Below the pieces are notes generated by a model that saw nothing but the letters and a program-made list of their open reading frames with translations, did not search any database and was not told the DNA's origin. A stretch of DNA of 64,000 bases from Devriesea agamarum (GTDB lineage Bacteria; Actinomycetota; Actinomycetes; Actinomycetales; Dermabacteraceae), in assembly GCF_900070355.1 (NCBI RefSeq), contig NZ_LN849456.1:868001-932000 (forward strand), read 5' to 3'. Position numbers and translations under genes: made by a program. This document shows, one piece after another, positions 32,446 to 40,922 of this stretch. Within the stretch, counting starts at the first letter, position 1; each line of letters starts with the position of its first letter.

Positions 32446-33035
32446 GGCGGCCTTTCACAATCGATACGTGTCACCCCATCCACGTCTCAACCGCCCTACA
32501 ACCATCCCAGCTTCTGAAACCCCACGACCCCATCGCCGTGGACAAGACAACCATCCGCATCACTCGAACCAACTGACCAGCGGCGATTCCACGCAGCATC
32601 AATCCTGACCGGCTCGTCTACGACATCTGAGACGGCCAGTCACCCATCCATATCCCGCGCCGCAGTGACCCCTCACAACGATTTTTTCGATGATCTGAGC
32701 CGACCTGTGAGCATCATCGGCAACCACAGCCACCCGACAGCAAAGCATGTGCGAGAGCGCCCAGTCAGATAGGCGAACATCGATCGAATCGCACTACAAA
32801 CTCGTCCCCGCGAAGGACATCGCCGTAGCCGGTCTCCAAGGACATGACCTGCCTGTCAACCAAACGAGACATAGGAGCAATAGCCCTAGAAAATGCTCAT
32901 CCACGCGACAGATCGACTGAGAAGAAGTAACCAACGCCGAATAAGACCAACCTCAGTGGAGCACGGTCGAAACCACAGGTTGAACAGCCACCTCGAATGT
33001 AGAGTGCACGTCCTCCAAGTCTGCTGGCTGTCTGG
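32446..33035. other. 590-bp gap inside the transfer operon
   Basis: No supported gene in either strand, and no repeat array. It separates two pilin-like paralogues and may hold a promoter or remains of a deleted gene. Confidence 0.45.
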
Positions 33036-33584
33036 CTAGTCTCGGCAGGCTCCTGTCCGGATATCCCGTGCATGACACGTGGACGGACTGGTTTTCTCCG
33101 GTGCTGGTGGCATTTCCGTAGGAGGCTTCGGCTTCGCTGACTTCTTCGCACCGGGATCATCCAGGCACAAGCCGCTGCGTGAGTTGTAGTTTTTACAGCC
33201 CGTGGCCGGTTGTACCGTCGGTAACGGTTTTAACTTCGCTTTCCATGCGTTCGGGTCCCCTAGATCTACCTTCGCAGGTTCAGGAACCACCAGGCCAGGC
33301 GGTGTTGCTAACGTTGACGCCCACGCTACCCCTCCCGTGATAGAGCCCAGTACCACCGCGCCCGAAGCAACCCCCACCAGGGTGCCAGTCGTGACCCGAG
33401 CCGCCCATGATGCCGGCCTAACTTTCCCCCAGACCACGATCACTGCGCACACTGCGATCGCCGCGACCGCGATCACTAGGCCAATAAACAGTAAGCCGCC
33501 TGAAGCGTCACGGAAAAACCCGAACCCATTCGACCAGGTCGTATCGATACCAAAATGAATCGTTGAATTGTCTGCCGGGATCAT
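33036..33584 (-). CDS. Pilin-like membrane protein with a Cys-containing tail
   Basis: 182 residues from the ATG at 33584 (GGTGGAG ~9 bp upstream). Two hydrophobic helices (GGLLFIGLVIAVAAIAVCAVIVV and TLVGVASGAVVLGSITGGVAW) match those of the smaller protein at 32152. A ~95-residue Pro/Lys-rich tail follows, with two short Cys pairs of similar pattern (GCKNYNSRSGLCLD and TCHARDIRTGACRD). The tail is likely outside the cell and may be disulphide-linked. Possibly a pilin or adhesin-type subunit of the conjugation apparatus. Confidence 0.6.
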   Translation of the reverse strand: MIPADNSTIHFGIDTTWSNGFGFFRDASGGLLFIGLVIAVAAIAVCAVIVVWGKVRPASWAARVTTGTLVGVASGAVVLGSITGGVAWASTLATPPGLVVPEPAKVDLGDPNAWKAKLKPLPTVQPATGCKNYNSRSGLCLDDPGAKKSAKPKPPTEMPPAPEKTSPSTCHARDIRTGACRD

Positions 33585-34072
33585 CAGGGGCCTCCACCGT
33601 GGGGTTCTCTGCCCGTCCACGTCGAGGCTCGCCCATAACGAGCGAAGGTTCTACACGTCCTTGAGCAGCGTCAATAGGGTGACTAAGACCACATTCTACC
33701 CCTTTAATGCGAACTGGTGGGTCCAACTGCTACACACGATGCAGGCCGTTTCGCACTGTTTTATATCGGCGAAAATCTACACATATCGGCGCCCATAATG
33801 AACAGCCATCTGATGCCACCCGGTATCCAGCCGATCTCACCCCAGCAGCCCAACACCCGGCATACCACAACGTCACAGCTAGGCCTATTAGACCCGAAAT
33901 GCCTCAGATACCTTGGATTTGAATCGCGCACAGCAATGCATGTCTCACCCACGCTCACCTGGGCCTGCCCGATCCGCCGACACCGTTTTCGCAGTTGTGA
34001 TGGGTTGTGAGGTCTCGCGGCGGTGAATGGGCCGCTCCCAGGTCATGGGAGCGGCCTAGTTTTCGCAATGTG
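33585..34072. other. Gap between transfer operon and integrase
   Basis: No convincing gene. The stretch should contain the promoter of the minus-strand transfer operon. It ends with the hairpin at 34030-34063. Confidence 0.45.
34030..34063 (+). terminator. Hairpin beside the integrase gene
   Basis: GGCCGCTCCCA (34030-34040) and TGGGAGCGGCC (34046-34056), perfect 11-bp stem, then TAGTTTT on the plus strand. It has the form of a factor-independent terminator on the plus strand. On the minus strand it ends the integrase gene 10 bp after its stop but lacks a U-run. Confidence 0.65.
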
Positions 34073-34909
34073 TTAGGGACTGAGAGAGATCCGCGCGATC
34101 ACCTCTGCTGCACTGTGGGTATCTAAGGCAATATATCCCGCGGTGGTCTCGGGCTTTGCATGGCCCATGAGCTGCTGGACCAATAACAGGTCGTGACAGG
34201 TTTGATAGGTGACGGTCGCAAACCGGTGGCGCAATGAATGACAGGTCCACGGTGAGGGGAGGGCTTCGGAGACGAGTTCACCCACGCGGATAGCACCGAT
34301 GGGGCCGGGTAGGGTCGGGCTGGGGAAGAGCCATCCGGTGATGTGGGCGTCGTGGATGTGGTCTTGGAGGGCATGGTAGAGCCTGTCGCTAATGGGGATG
34401 ACTCGGTCGCGTCGGCCTTTGCCGGTGATGTGGAGGTTACGGGAGGTGGCATCAAGGTTTCGTATGTGGATGCGAGCGATTTCGGCGCGTCGTAACCCAG
34501 CTTCTGCGGCTAGGAGGAGCATGAGCCGGGTGCGAGGCGGGGAGGATAGGACGGCCTGGAGAATGATGTCATCTGGGGCGGGGTGGGGGATGTGTCGCGG
34601 TGGTGGAGCGGGTAGGAGTGTGCGGGTTGGATCGGTGGGAATGTGTCCGTTGGTGTGGGCCCAGTGGAAGAACTGGCGTATGGAGGCGCGGTAGCTGCGT
34701 CGCGTACTGGGTGCCCATGGATAGCTGGCGAGAAACGCGGCGATATCACTGGCGGTGACGTCGTGGGGGCGCTCGGTGTTGAGGTCGTTGATGAGGCGAC
34801 TGAGGTGGTAGCGGCGAAGGCGTACGGTTTCGGGGCTGCGGTCTGCGGCGATCAGCCAGGTTGTCCAGGTGTCGAGAAGGCCGCGCCAGTGCGGTGTATA
34901 TGTGAACAT
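34073..34909 (-). CDS. int: Tyrosine recombinase, integrase of the element
   Basis: 278 residues. N-terminal SAM-like/core-binding domain at ~10-95 (TWLIAADRSPETVRLRRYHLSRL). Catalytic domain: first Arg in AEAGLRRAEIARI, Lys in ITGKGRRDRVIPIS, HSLRHRFATVTY (His and second Arg), LMGHAKPETT (His) and the Tyr nucleophile in TAGYIALD. It is XerC/D-like in size, without the extra arm-binding domain usual in phage integrases. It lies 1.3 kb from the right att repeat and is very likely the enzyme that integrates at tRNA-Lys. No obvious excisionase gene is adjacent; the small HTH proteins at the left end are candidates. Confidence 0.92.
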   Translation of the reverse strand: MFTYTPHWRGLLDTWTTWLIAADRSPETVRLRRYHLSRLINDLNTERPHDVTASDIAAFLASYPWAPSTRRSYRASIRQFFHWAHTNGHIPTDPTRTLLPAPPPRHIPHPAPDDIILQAVLSSPPRTRLMLLLAAEAGLRRAEIARIHIRNLDATSRNLHITGKGRRDRVIPISDRLYHALQDHIHDAHITGWLFPSPTLPGPIGAIRVGELVSEALPSPWTCHSLRHRFATVTYQTCHDLLLVQQLMGHAKPETTAGYIALDTHSAAEVIARISLSP

Positions 34910-35033
34910 CCTTTTGATTTACCGTAAAAACTCTGTGAGAGCGATTTATGGGGATGGATCATGGTTAACGAGACTCGTAGTGCTTGGTTTGGTAAGGAGG
35001 TGCACCGTAGGCTCTAGGTGTGAGGGAGGTGCG

Positions 35034-35525
35034 ATGGTTAAGATTTTGAGCGTGGGTGAGTTGTTAGAGCAGTCGTATGCTGCCTCCCTGCGTGAGCAGC
35101 AGAGAGGGCCTGTCGGAAGCGTCAGGCACACGGCCGCTATGAACGCGGTGGAGTGTCAGCGGATTATCGAGCAGCGTAAACCAGATACAGACTGTTGGCG
35201 GTTTGGAATACTCCAGACGCTTGATGACTACACATCGGCCCAGCGCCGAGGCGTCGATGCCCGTGCGGTCTTTGGTGAGGCACCAGGTCCTACGGGGAGC
35301 CGACGGGTTGATGTGGCTTTTGCTGCGTTAGCGGATTATGTGGCTGAGCGGGATGGATGGGAAGCCCCAGGTTGGGCACGTAGGCCGGGCATGGTTTTGG
35401 ATGGTCAGGATGCGTGGTTCCCGGATGTTCCGGCCATGTTTAGGGGGCAAGCAGTGATGGAGAGTCCTCGTGCGTTTCGTGAACGAGGAATTTTTATTAC
35501 TGGACGGTCGCTGTGGCGCGCATGA
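35034..35525 (+). CDS. Upstream partner (putative antitoxin) of the nucleotidyltransferase
   Basis: 163 residues; ATG 35034 follows GGGAGG by 6 bp. No HTH is obvious; it begins SVGELLEQSYAASLREQQR and has a helical middle. The stop overlaps the next start (ATGA). Genes of this arrangement, a small protein before a DUF6036/AbiEii-type nucleotidyltransferase, behave as toxin-antitoxin or abortive-infection pairs in other bacteria. The antitoxin role is inferred from the pairing only. Confidence 0.5.
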   Translation: MVKILSVGELLEQSYAASLREQQRGPVGSVRHTAAMNAVECQRIIEQRKPDTDCWRFGILQTLDDYTSAQRRGVDARAVFGEAPGPTGSRRVDVAFAALADYVAERDGWEAPGWARRPGMVLDGQDAWFPDVPAMFRGQAVMESPRAFRERGIFITGRSLWRA

Positions 35526-36154
35526 ACAGGACGGGTGGATCGCTAGGCGCTGGAGAGCTTCGTGAGTTGTTGACTGCACTGTCAGAGCGCCTTGCTGAGC
35601 GCGGTGTCCAGGCGCAGTTGTTTGTTGTTGGTGGTGCTGCGATGGCTTTGGCCTACGACAACACTCGGTTAACTCGTGATGTGGATGCTCTGTTTGTGCC
35701 CACGCCTGAAGTTCGTGAGGTGGCGGCTGATCTTGGCGTAGAGCGCGGGCTGGATGAGGATTGGCTAAACGATGCGGCTAAGGGGTTCATGCCTGGCAGT
35801 GACAGCGCGCCAAAGACAGTTTTCAGGTCAGACTCGCTGGTGATTCAGGTTCCCTCACCGGAGTACCTGCTTGCGATGAAACTGTATGCGTCCCGGGGTG
35901 ACCGAGACATTGACGATGCTGCTCGATTATTTAACTTAGCTGGGTACACCGAGGCGGATGAAGCGGTGGCACTGCTTGGGCGAATGTATCCGTCTTCCAT
36001 GCTCCTTCCCCGGCATCGGTACATCACTGAGGAAGTGGCTAGTCGGGCTGCTCAGATTCGACCTGCAGCGCAGGCTTCGACTCCTCGTGCTGATCTTGAT
36101 GTGGTATCGCCGGTTTCTCCACCGTCGCCTTCAACGGATGGCCCGAGAATGTAA
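35522..36154 (+). CDS. DUF6036 / AbiEii-like nucleotidyltransferase
   Basis: 210 residues. A minimal nucleotidyltransferase core is visible: QLFVVGGAAMALAYDNTRLTRDVDAL, i.e. G-G then D-x-D after ~14 residues, with a later helix VPSPEYLLAMKLYASRGDRDIDDAARL typical of DUF6036/AbiEii-like enzymes. Members transfer nucleotides to tRNA or protein and arrest growth, giving phage resistance or element stability. The pair lies at the right border of the element, 79 bp from the att repeat, as cargo often does. Confidence 0.78.
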   Translation: MNRTGGSLGAGELRELLTALSERLAERGVQAQLFVVGGAAMALAYDNTRLTRDVDALFVPTPEVREVAADLGVERGLDEDWLNDAAKGFMPGSDSAPKTVFRSDSLVIQVPSPEYLLAMKLYASRGDRDIDDAARLFNLAGYTEADEAVALLGRMYPSSMLLPRHRYITEEVASRAAQIRPAAQASTPRADLDVVSPVSPPSPSTDGPRM

Positions 36155-36232
36155 TGGCTGCGGGCCGGTATCCGTGTGCGGGCTGAGAAGTCGATGACGA
36201 TGATGTTGTTATCCGTGTTTCCGGCTTTTAAC

Positions 36233-36369
36233 CAGCGGGTCCGGGGTTCGAGTCCCTGATGGCGCACCCGCGAAAGAGCCTCCACCGAATCCCGGTGGGG
36301 GCTCTTTGCGTTGCCGCCGAAGAGGCCCAAGCCGTTGAAGATGTCGTCGGTAGAGACATCGAAGTAGCG
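36233..36369 (+). repeat. Right attachment repeat of the element (attR, or junction with a second copy)
   Basis: Copy of 6337-6473 with two changes (GTGGAGG to GTGGGGG; CCGCCAAAG to CCGCCGAAG). The upstream flank CTTTTAACCAG still resembles the tRNA anticodon region (CTCTTAATCAG) but no tRNA is present. The downstream flank is element left-end sequence, so this may be an internal tandem junction rather than the end of the integrated DNA. Confidence 0.86.
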
Positions 36370-36388
36370 CTCGATCGCGTCGACCAGG

Positions 36389-36713
36389 GTCTTAGACGGT
36401 ATGGCTGTGGTGGGCCAGCTGGTCATGACCGGCTATCAGGGATAGCCATGGCTGGCGTTGGGGTATGAGCGGTGGGGTGAGTTGTGTTTGGTCGAATTCG
36501 CTCAAGCGCGAGTGTGGGCCACGATCGAGGTGCGACGCGATCGGGTTCAGGTACTCACTCATGCTGGTGTATACACCCGCGATATCGGCGCTGTCTTCGA
36601 TGTCACTCAGTCCACGGTTTTTCGTGAGCGTGCATCTTTAGCAGTTGCTATGGCCTGTGACCAGTAATGATGCTGATCAGTTGGCTAAGATCATCGAAAA
36701 AACTTCCCTGGAT
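36389..36713 (+). pseudogene. Decayed copy of the ParB-like gene (7009-8151)
   Basis: From GTCTTAGACGGTATGG the sequence follows 7092 onward at high similarity (GTTGGGGTATGAGC, GAGTTGTGTTTGGTCG, CGCAAGCG-type blocks), with a stop introduced in GGGATAGCCATGG. The 54-bp inverted-repeat region is missing: TTTAGCAGTTGCTA (36637-36650) joins the first and last half-sites, a 126-bp in-frame loss. It ends near AAAACTTCCCTGG. It is separated from the att repeat by loss of the HTH genes. Confidence 0.8.
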
Positions 36714-36749
36714 ACTGCGGCCGAGAAACAGGACCACCGGGTTCAGCAC

Positions 36750-37110
36750 ACACTTGCCACCCGCCTGGTCAACGAGTTAGTTGAAGCTGCTGATGAGAAA
36801 GCGCTGGCGAAGGCCACCGCCCGCTACGGGCGCGTGGATTTGTTGATCATTGACGAGCTCGGGTACATGGAATTCGACCGTCGCGGTGTCGGGCCCCTCT
36901 TCCAAGTCCTGACGGAACGGGACAAGTCCTGACTGAACGAGAAGAGAAAACAGTATCGCGATCGCGTCAGACCAATCATTCTCAGGCTGGACAGACACGT
37001 TCACCGATCCAAGACTATGTGCCGCGATCATCGACCGACTCAACCACCACGGCACGATCATTGAAACGGTCACACATTTATGCCCACTCGGCCATAGCAA
37101 AATGGTTCGA
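36750..37110 (+). pseudogene. IS21-family IstB fragment, frameshifted
   Basis: Frame shows LATRLVNELVEAADEKALAK, then YGRVDLLIIDELGYMEFDRRG and FQVLTERD, the middle of the IstB ATPase; after the 20-bp duplication another frame continues with WTDTFTDPRLCAAIIDRLNHHGTIIET. The N-terminal P-loop part and istA are missing. Joined directly to the decayed element sequence. Confidence 0.8.
36903..36942 (+). repeat. 20-bp tandem duplication breaking istB
   Basis: CAAGTCCTGACGGAACGGGA is followed at once by the same 20 bp with two changes. Twenty is not a multiple of three, so the duplication shifts the istB frame. This explains why two frames each carry part of IstB. Confidence 0.85.
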
Positions 37111-37124
37111 TAGATTCCAAACCC

Positions 37125-37733
37125 TTACTTTTCCTGACCAAACCGCAGTAAGACAAGATCCACTGTCTCAGCCACGATAGCTTCAGGTATAGCGGCAACT
37201 CCGCGAAGGAACGCAGTGCTCAGTATCGGGCCAGTGAGTACCTCACACACCCATTCCACGTCGACGTCAGCCGTAATCTCACCTCGCTGTATGCCTCGTT
37301 CGACAGCGGAGGCAACGCTGAGTCGACGTGGCTTCACAAAGCCGTGCACCCACGAATCCAGTGCGGCTGGATCGGAACGGATATCGACCAAGACTCCAGG
37401 CAGGGCTTCTTGGAAAGCGCGATCGGTGTAAAGGCGAACCTGCGATTGCTGAAGTGCAAGTAAATCTTCTCTTACCCCTCCCGTGTCAGGAACAGGATCT
37501 ATCCCGTATTTGTCGATTAGCGCGTTGACAACAAGTGCGACTTTGCTGTTTGCGCGACGATAGACGGTAGGCCGGGTCACTTTAGCTTGAGTAGCCACTC
37601 GGTGAAAAGTTAGCCCCGCGTAACCACTCTTAGCCAGAAGAGCGAGCACAGCGTCATTAATCGATGCGTCAGTCGCCGGCTTTCGGGGCCGGCCTACACG
37701 CGCGTTCTGCTGCTTCTGTGTTTCGCCCACCAT
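37125..37733 (-). CDS. TetR-family transcriptional regulator
   Basis: 202 residues (a GTG at 37739 overlapping the upstream stop is an alternative). The N-terminal HTH is typical (DAVLALLAKSGYAGLTFHRVATQAKVTRPTVYRR), followed by a TetR_C-type helical domain (GVREDLLALQQSQVRLYTDRAF ... EWVCEVLTGPIL). It forms an operon with the decarboxylase-SnoaL gene and probably represses it. It lies between decayed element fragments, so it is either cargo of a lost element or a chromosomal island gene. Confidence 0.85.
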   Translation of the reverse strand: MVGETQKQQNARVGRPRKPATDASINDAVLALLAKSGYAGLTFHRVATQAKVTRPTVYRRANSKVALVVNALIDKYGIDPVPDTGGVREDLLALQQSQVRLYTDRAFQEALPGVLVDIRSDPAALDSWVHGFVKPRRLSVASAVERGIQRGEITADVDVEWVCEVLTGPILSTAFLRGVAAIPEAIVAETVDLVLLRFGQEK

Positions 37734-37735
37734 GC

Positions 37736-38536
37736 TCACTGTTCGTTCTGGTAACCACGCGCTAAACCGAGGCTGTCTTCATGCATTTCATATCGTTGAA
37801 TCAAGCCCTCTTCGACCGTGAACACGATGACGAAGACGCCTGAATAGGATCCTTTCGTGCGCGGAAAGGTGTAGGAAAATTCCCCACGGACGAAAACTAA
37901 GTTGCCGTGCCCAACGACAGGTCCCAGGTTCAGTTCTTCGGCGATGGATTCCGCTTCGAGTTGAGCATAGAAGCTACGAATTTCTTGACGCCCCCTATGC
38001 GTGCCGGCCCAAGGGAGTAGATCTGCATCTCCGGGAATGAGCCAGACTGCGTCATCACTGATCAAGGAAAGTGCCTTATCTACGTCACCAGTGTTGAGGT
38101 GGTCAAAAAATGACGTAACAACGGCGCGGGCTGAGCGTGCTACTGGAAGGCCGCCACCTGCCTCGGTGATTGATTCGCGAACTACTTCAAGAGCTCGAAG
38201 AGCGGCGGGAAATCCAGCAAAGGTAGCTACTTGTGTAGCTACTTCGGCGAGTTCTTCCGGCGACGCGCCCGCTCTAAGCGCTGCATCAGCATGCACGGCG
38301 AGATATTCTCTCTCGCTACCTAAAGCCGCGAGCATTGCGACAGCCAAGAGCTCGCGGGTGCGGGAGTCGAGATCAGGGCGGCCCAGCACGCCACCTAAAG
38401 CGTTGTTAACCAGTAGTTGAGCCAAGTTCGGGCTGGTTGAAGCCACAGTTTGAACCAGCTGTTGAGAACCAAGTCTCTCGATCTGTTCCTGGCCTTGAGT
38501 GGAGTAGACGGGTTCGGGCGAGGCGGCTCTAGACAT
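37736..38536 (-). CDS. Carboxymuconolactone decarboxylase-like domain fused to a SnoaL-like domain
   Basis: 266 residues. Residues ~25-125 are a carboxymuconolactone decarboxylase/AhpD-type domain of the PcaC group (RPDLDSRTRELLAVAMLAALGSEREYLAVHADAALRAGASPEEL) without a CxxC pair. Residues ~135-260 are an NTF2/SnoaL-like fold (VVTSFFDHLNTGDVDKALSLISDDAVWLIPG ... HRGRQEIRSFYAQLEAE). The fusion suggests a small-molecule isomerase or detoxification enzyme controlled by the TetR protein behind it. Its substrate cannot be told. Confidence 0.75.
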   Translation of the reverse strand: MSRAASPEPVYSTQGQEQIERLGSQQLVQTVASTSPNLAQLLVNNALGGVLGRPDLDSRTRELLAVAMLAALGSEREYLAVHADAALRAGASPEELAEVATQVATFAGFPAALRALEVVRESITEAGGGLPVARSARAVVTSFFDHLNTGDVDKALSLISDDAVWLIPGDADLLPWAGTHRGRQEIRSFYAQLEAESIAEELNLGPVVGHGNLVFVRGEFSYTFPRTKGSYSGVFVIVFTVEEGLIQRYEMHEDSLGLARGYQNEQ

Positions 38537-39056
38537 ACCAATTACGTTACATGTCGTAAACTAATTGGTCAAGGATAGTCACGCAGGGCCACGTCAAAGC
38601 CCCCAGCGCGGGCCACGTCTAGTGACATAGCTATAGGGTCCGTACCACCCGGCTCGGTAGCTGGCGACACGGAAAAACACCAGTGTGTGCCTGGATGTCT
38701 AGCTTCACCGCCACGCCGCCCCAAAAGCCGTGCCCCTGTGAACACTACGGCCCCACAGACATCCCACCTGTTCCGAGATCGGACACCCCAGCAGCCCTGT
38801 CTGCAATCTTCTCAGCTATGCGGCCTACAACGTCGTCGAGAAAACATAGTCTCGGATGGCATCCACATTGCCGACTTCGATGGTGGAATTTTTCTGAGTC
38901 GCTCAACTAGATGCGGGACGAGGTGGGAATTCTTATCCCCGGATCGTAAACGTTAAATCGACGAACGATGAGCAACCAGGTCCCTGCTTATTCCAGCTCA
39001 ATGCGCCAGTTTCTCTCCTTTCAGGTTGCCATGTTCATAAATTGTCGTCGCCGCCA
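38537..39056. other. Decayed stretch containing an RHH-gene fragment
   Basis: No functional gene. Positions 38670-38717 match 14718-14765 of the element's RHH gene with three substitutions in 48 bp, one of which creates a stop (GAG to TAG). The rest is not recognisable. Confidence 0.6.
38670..38717 (+). pseudogene. Fragment of the RHH (ParG/omega-like) gene
   Basis: 48 bp aligned without gaps to the intact gene, covering KNTSVWLDVELHRHA. It is in the same orientation as in the element and marks a second decayed element copy. Confidence 0.8.
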
Positions 39057-39305
39057 CTAGAGAACTCGTACGCTTTGGGCCATGAGCGGTAATTCTGCTT
39101 CTTCTTGCAGTTCTCGTTGAAGAGCTACGGAGACAGATTCGCCTCGCTCTAGATGTCCACCCGGGGCGAACCACCAGTCACGACGGCGATGTCGTACCAA
39201 CAGTAGTCGACCATGAGAATCGTGGATCATCCCTCGGGCAAGAACTTCGGGTGCTCCATCATTTATCGTGGAGTTGAAACCGTTTGCTGAGCTACTTACG
39301 TTCAT
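39057..39305 (-). pseudogene. Truncated Nudix hydrolase (N-terminal half)
   Basis: 82 residues from an ATG at 39305. It runs EVLARGMIHDSHGRLLLVRHRRRDWWFAPGGHLERGESVSVALQRELQEEAEL, with a complete Nudix box (G-x5-E-x7-R-E-x2-E-E), and stops soon after, about 70 residues short of the usual length. It is probably inactive. Confidence 0.75.
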
Positions 39306-40656
39306 TTGATCCCCTTGAACATCTTTATCTGAAATTCATTTCATACCGATCAAAAGCATATCGGGCTACCTGTCGGCGTTTCCCAAAAGGGAGTGCCTCC
39401 AGGAAGTCGTGGACGTCGCCGCCGGCTATCGAGCGAGGCTTTGTCGCGGCGAGCAGGCCAAGTTCTGCGCTTATGCGCTTGTCCTCGGGTTGTTGCACCT
39501 CGACCTCACGGGGATAGGTGCCGCTGAATCCACGGCCGTCCATCTTCTTGATCTCGCTGATCAGAGCCGGCACCTTGGAGGCAGTGAACCGGTCCCTCGG
39601 CGCACACGGTCGCACGAGAGGCATTGAGCTCGAGGGTGGCGGTCATTGGGGATCTCCTCTTCATCGGCGATCACCCCTACATCACAGAGCCGAACCCCAG
39701 TTTATGACAGCACCCTCCAACTTTTTCTTATCCCCGCATCACCCTAAAACGCGTGCCTCTGGCCTGGATGTATGTCAGGAGAAAAACTGCGTTGTTCTCG
39801 CGCCCCAGGGGGTAACATCCAGGGCCACAGCTCCTCGCACGCTGTCAGTTCGCGACCAACAACCGGGTCCTGCACATGCTGTTCTCCCGGCTCGACGACC
39901 CCAGGCCCGTCGGCTGCTGCTGCAAGCGATGCGGCCGACACTGTGCTCTGTGCCCCTCAAGCACTTCCACGCACATATGCTGCCGATGAGCACTGCGGAT
40001 GCGTTCTGTACCGTCGTCGACGTGTTCTACGACGCTCATCACGACGTTCTCAACCGTCCCCACATCCATGCTCGGACTCAGCGAGTTGCCGTTCGGATTG
40101 TCAGCCATGTCAGTGACAAGCTCAAGCGTCCCTCTCCACTCGTCTTCCAGCGCAGCACCGATTCTTGGGACAACCTAGACGTGCTTGGGAGCGCAATGCA
40201 TTCCAAACAGTCCCATGCGCCCGAAATGAAGACCACTCACCAAAGCCAGCTCAACCTCTAGGAAGGTCTCGCCTAGGCCTATGACCCGGAAGTGATCACA
40301 TTCAAGGAAGACCGACTCCTCATCTCGGCGTATTTACCGGACACGGTCCTGAAGGAGATCAGGAACCACGGTCCCGTGACAGTCCACCAGCGCGCCCATG
40401 ACACAGCCAAGACCTGCCGCAGCCCCTGCGACGACTGTGCGGAGGCGCAACCCAGGGGGCGCAGCAGAGCTTGGCACAGATGCCGAGACAAATTCGTCAG
40501 CGATGAGTTTTGTCTAATTGGTGCAGTAGATTCGACCGAAGACGCGGCGTTTCTTTTCATAAAACATGAATCCACTTAGCCGGAGAACATAAATCTATAT
40601 TTATCTCATAAACCAATTATTTAGTTGAGAATTATTTATTAATACTGCTTTCCTAA
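39306..40656. other. 1.35 kb with no recognisable gene
   Basis: Several frames are open for 70-130 codons on both strands (e.g. minus 39325-39624, plus 40292-40579), but none has a family signature, a ribosome site or consistent codon use. An AT-rich stretch lies at 40580-40650, just before a decayed element left end. Confidence 0.45.
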
Positions 40657-40660
40657 GTGT

Positions 40661-40919
40661 TAAGGCGAGAGTGGCAAACCTGCTCCTGCGAACGTCTGGA
40701 CGTGGAGGTTTATGGGGTGGGCAATGGACAAACGACGGATATGTTCAGCCTCCCGAACTTGAATGAAATGTGTGCGTGTCTGACCACCGCTACTGACGGC
40801 GAACTCGCCGTCTCCGGCGAAGTGCTACGTAAGTGGGTGTTGGCAGGCGTGGCTGGCGTTAGGTATGAGGCATGGGATGAGCTGTGTGTAGTCGAGTTCG
40901 CTCGAGCGCGGATGTTGGA
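40661..40919 (+). pseudogene. Third copy of the element's left end (6785/7009 genes), decayed
   Basis: Starting TAAGGCGAGAGTGGCAAACC, the sequence follows 6793 onward (CAGCCTCCCGAACTTGAATGAA, CGTAAGTGG), then jumps to the equivalent of 7149 (GTGGCTGGCGTTAGGTATGAG ... GCGCGGATGTTGG). An internal deletion thus fuses the two genes. It ends where the MocR fragment begins. Confidence 0.82.
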
Positions 40920-40922
40920 CAC

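Larger units (their letters stand above)
6337..36369. mobile_element. Integrative and conjugative element (~30 kb) in tRNA-Lys
   Basis: Evidence for a whole ICE: 137-bp direct repeats at both ends starting in a tRNA gene; a tyrosine integrase (34073-34909) near the right end; a MobF relaxase-helicase (17360-20980); a VirD4-like coupling protein, VirB4 in two parts, a VirB6-like protein and pilin-like proteins (26380-33584); a NlpC/P60 wall hydrolase; SSB and ParA proteins. Gene order is regulation/replication, wall hydrolase, partition, relaxase, single-strand binding, transfer apparatus, integrase, and a nucleotidyltransferase pair. No obvious antibiotic-resistance gene is present. DNA repeats related to regulation occur across it. 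Confidence 0.88.

Noticed and set aside
39325-39624. A ~100-codon minus-strand frame after the Nudix fragment
   Set aside because: No start with ribosome site and no family pattern; possibly part of an old gene but not supportable.
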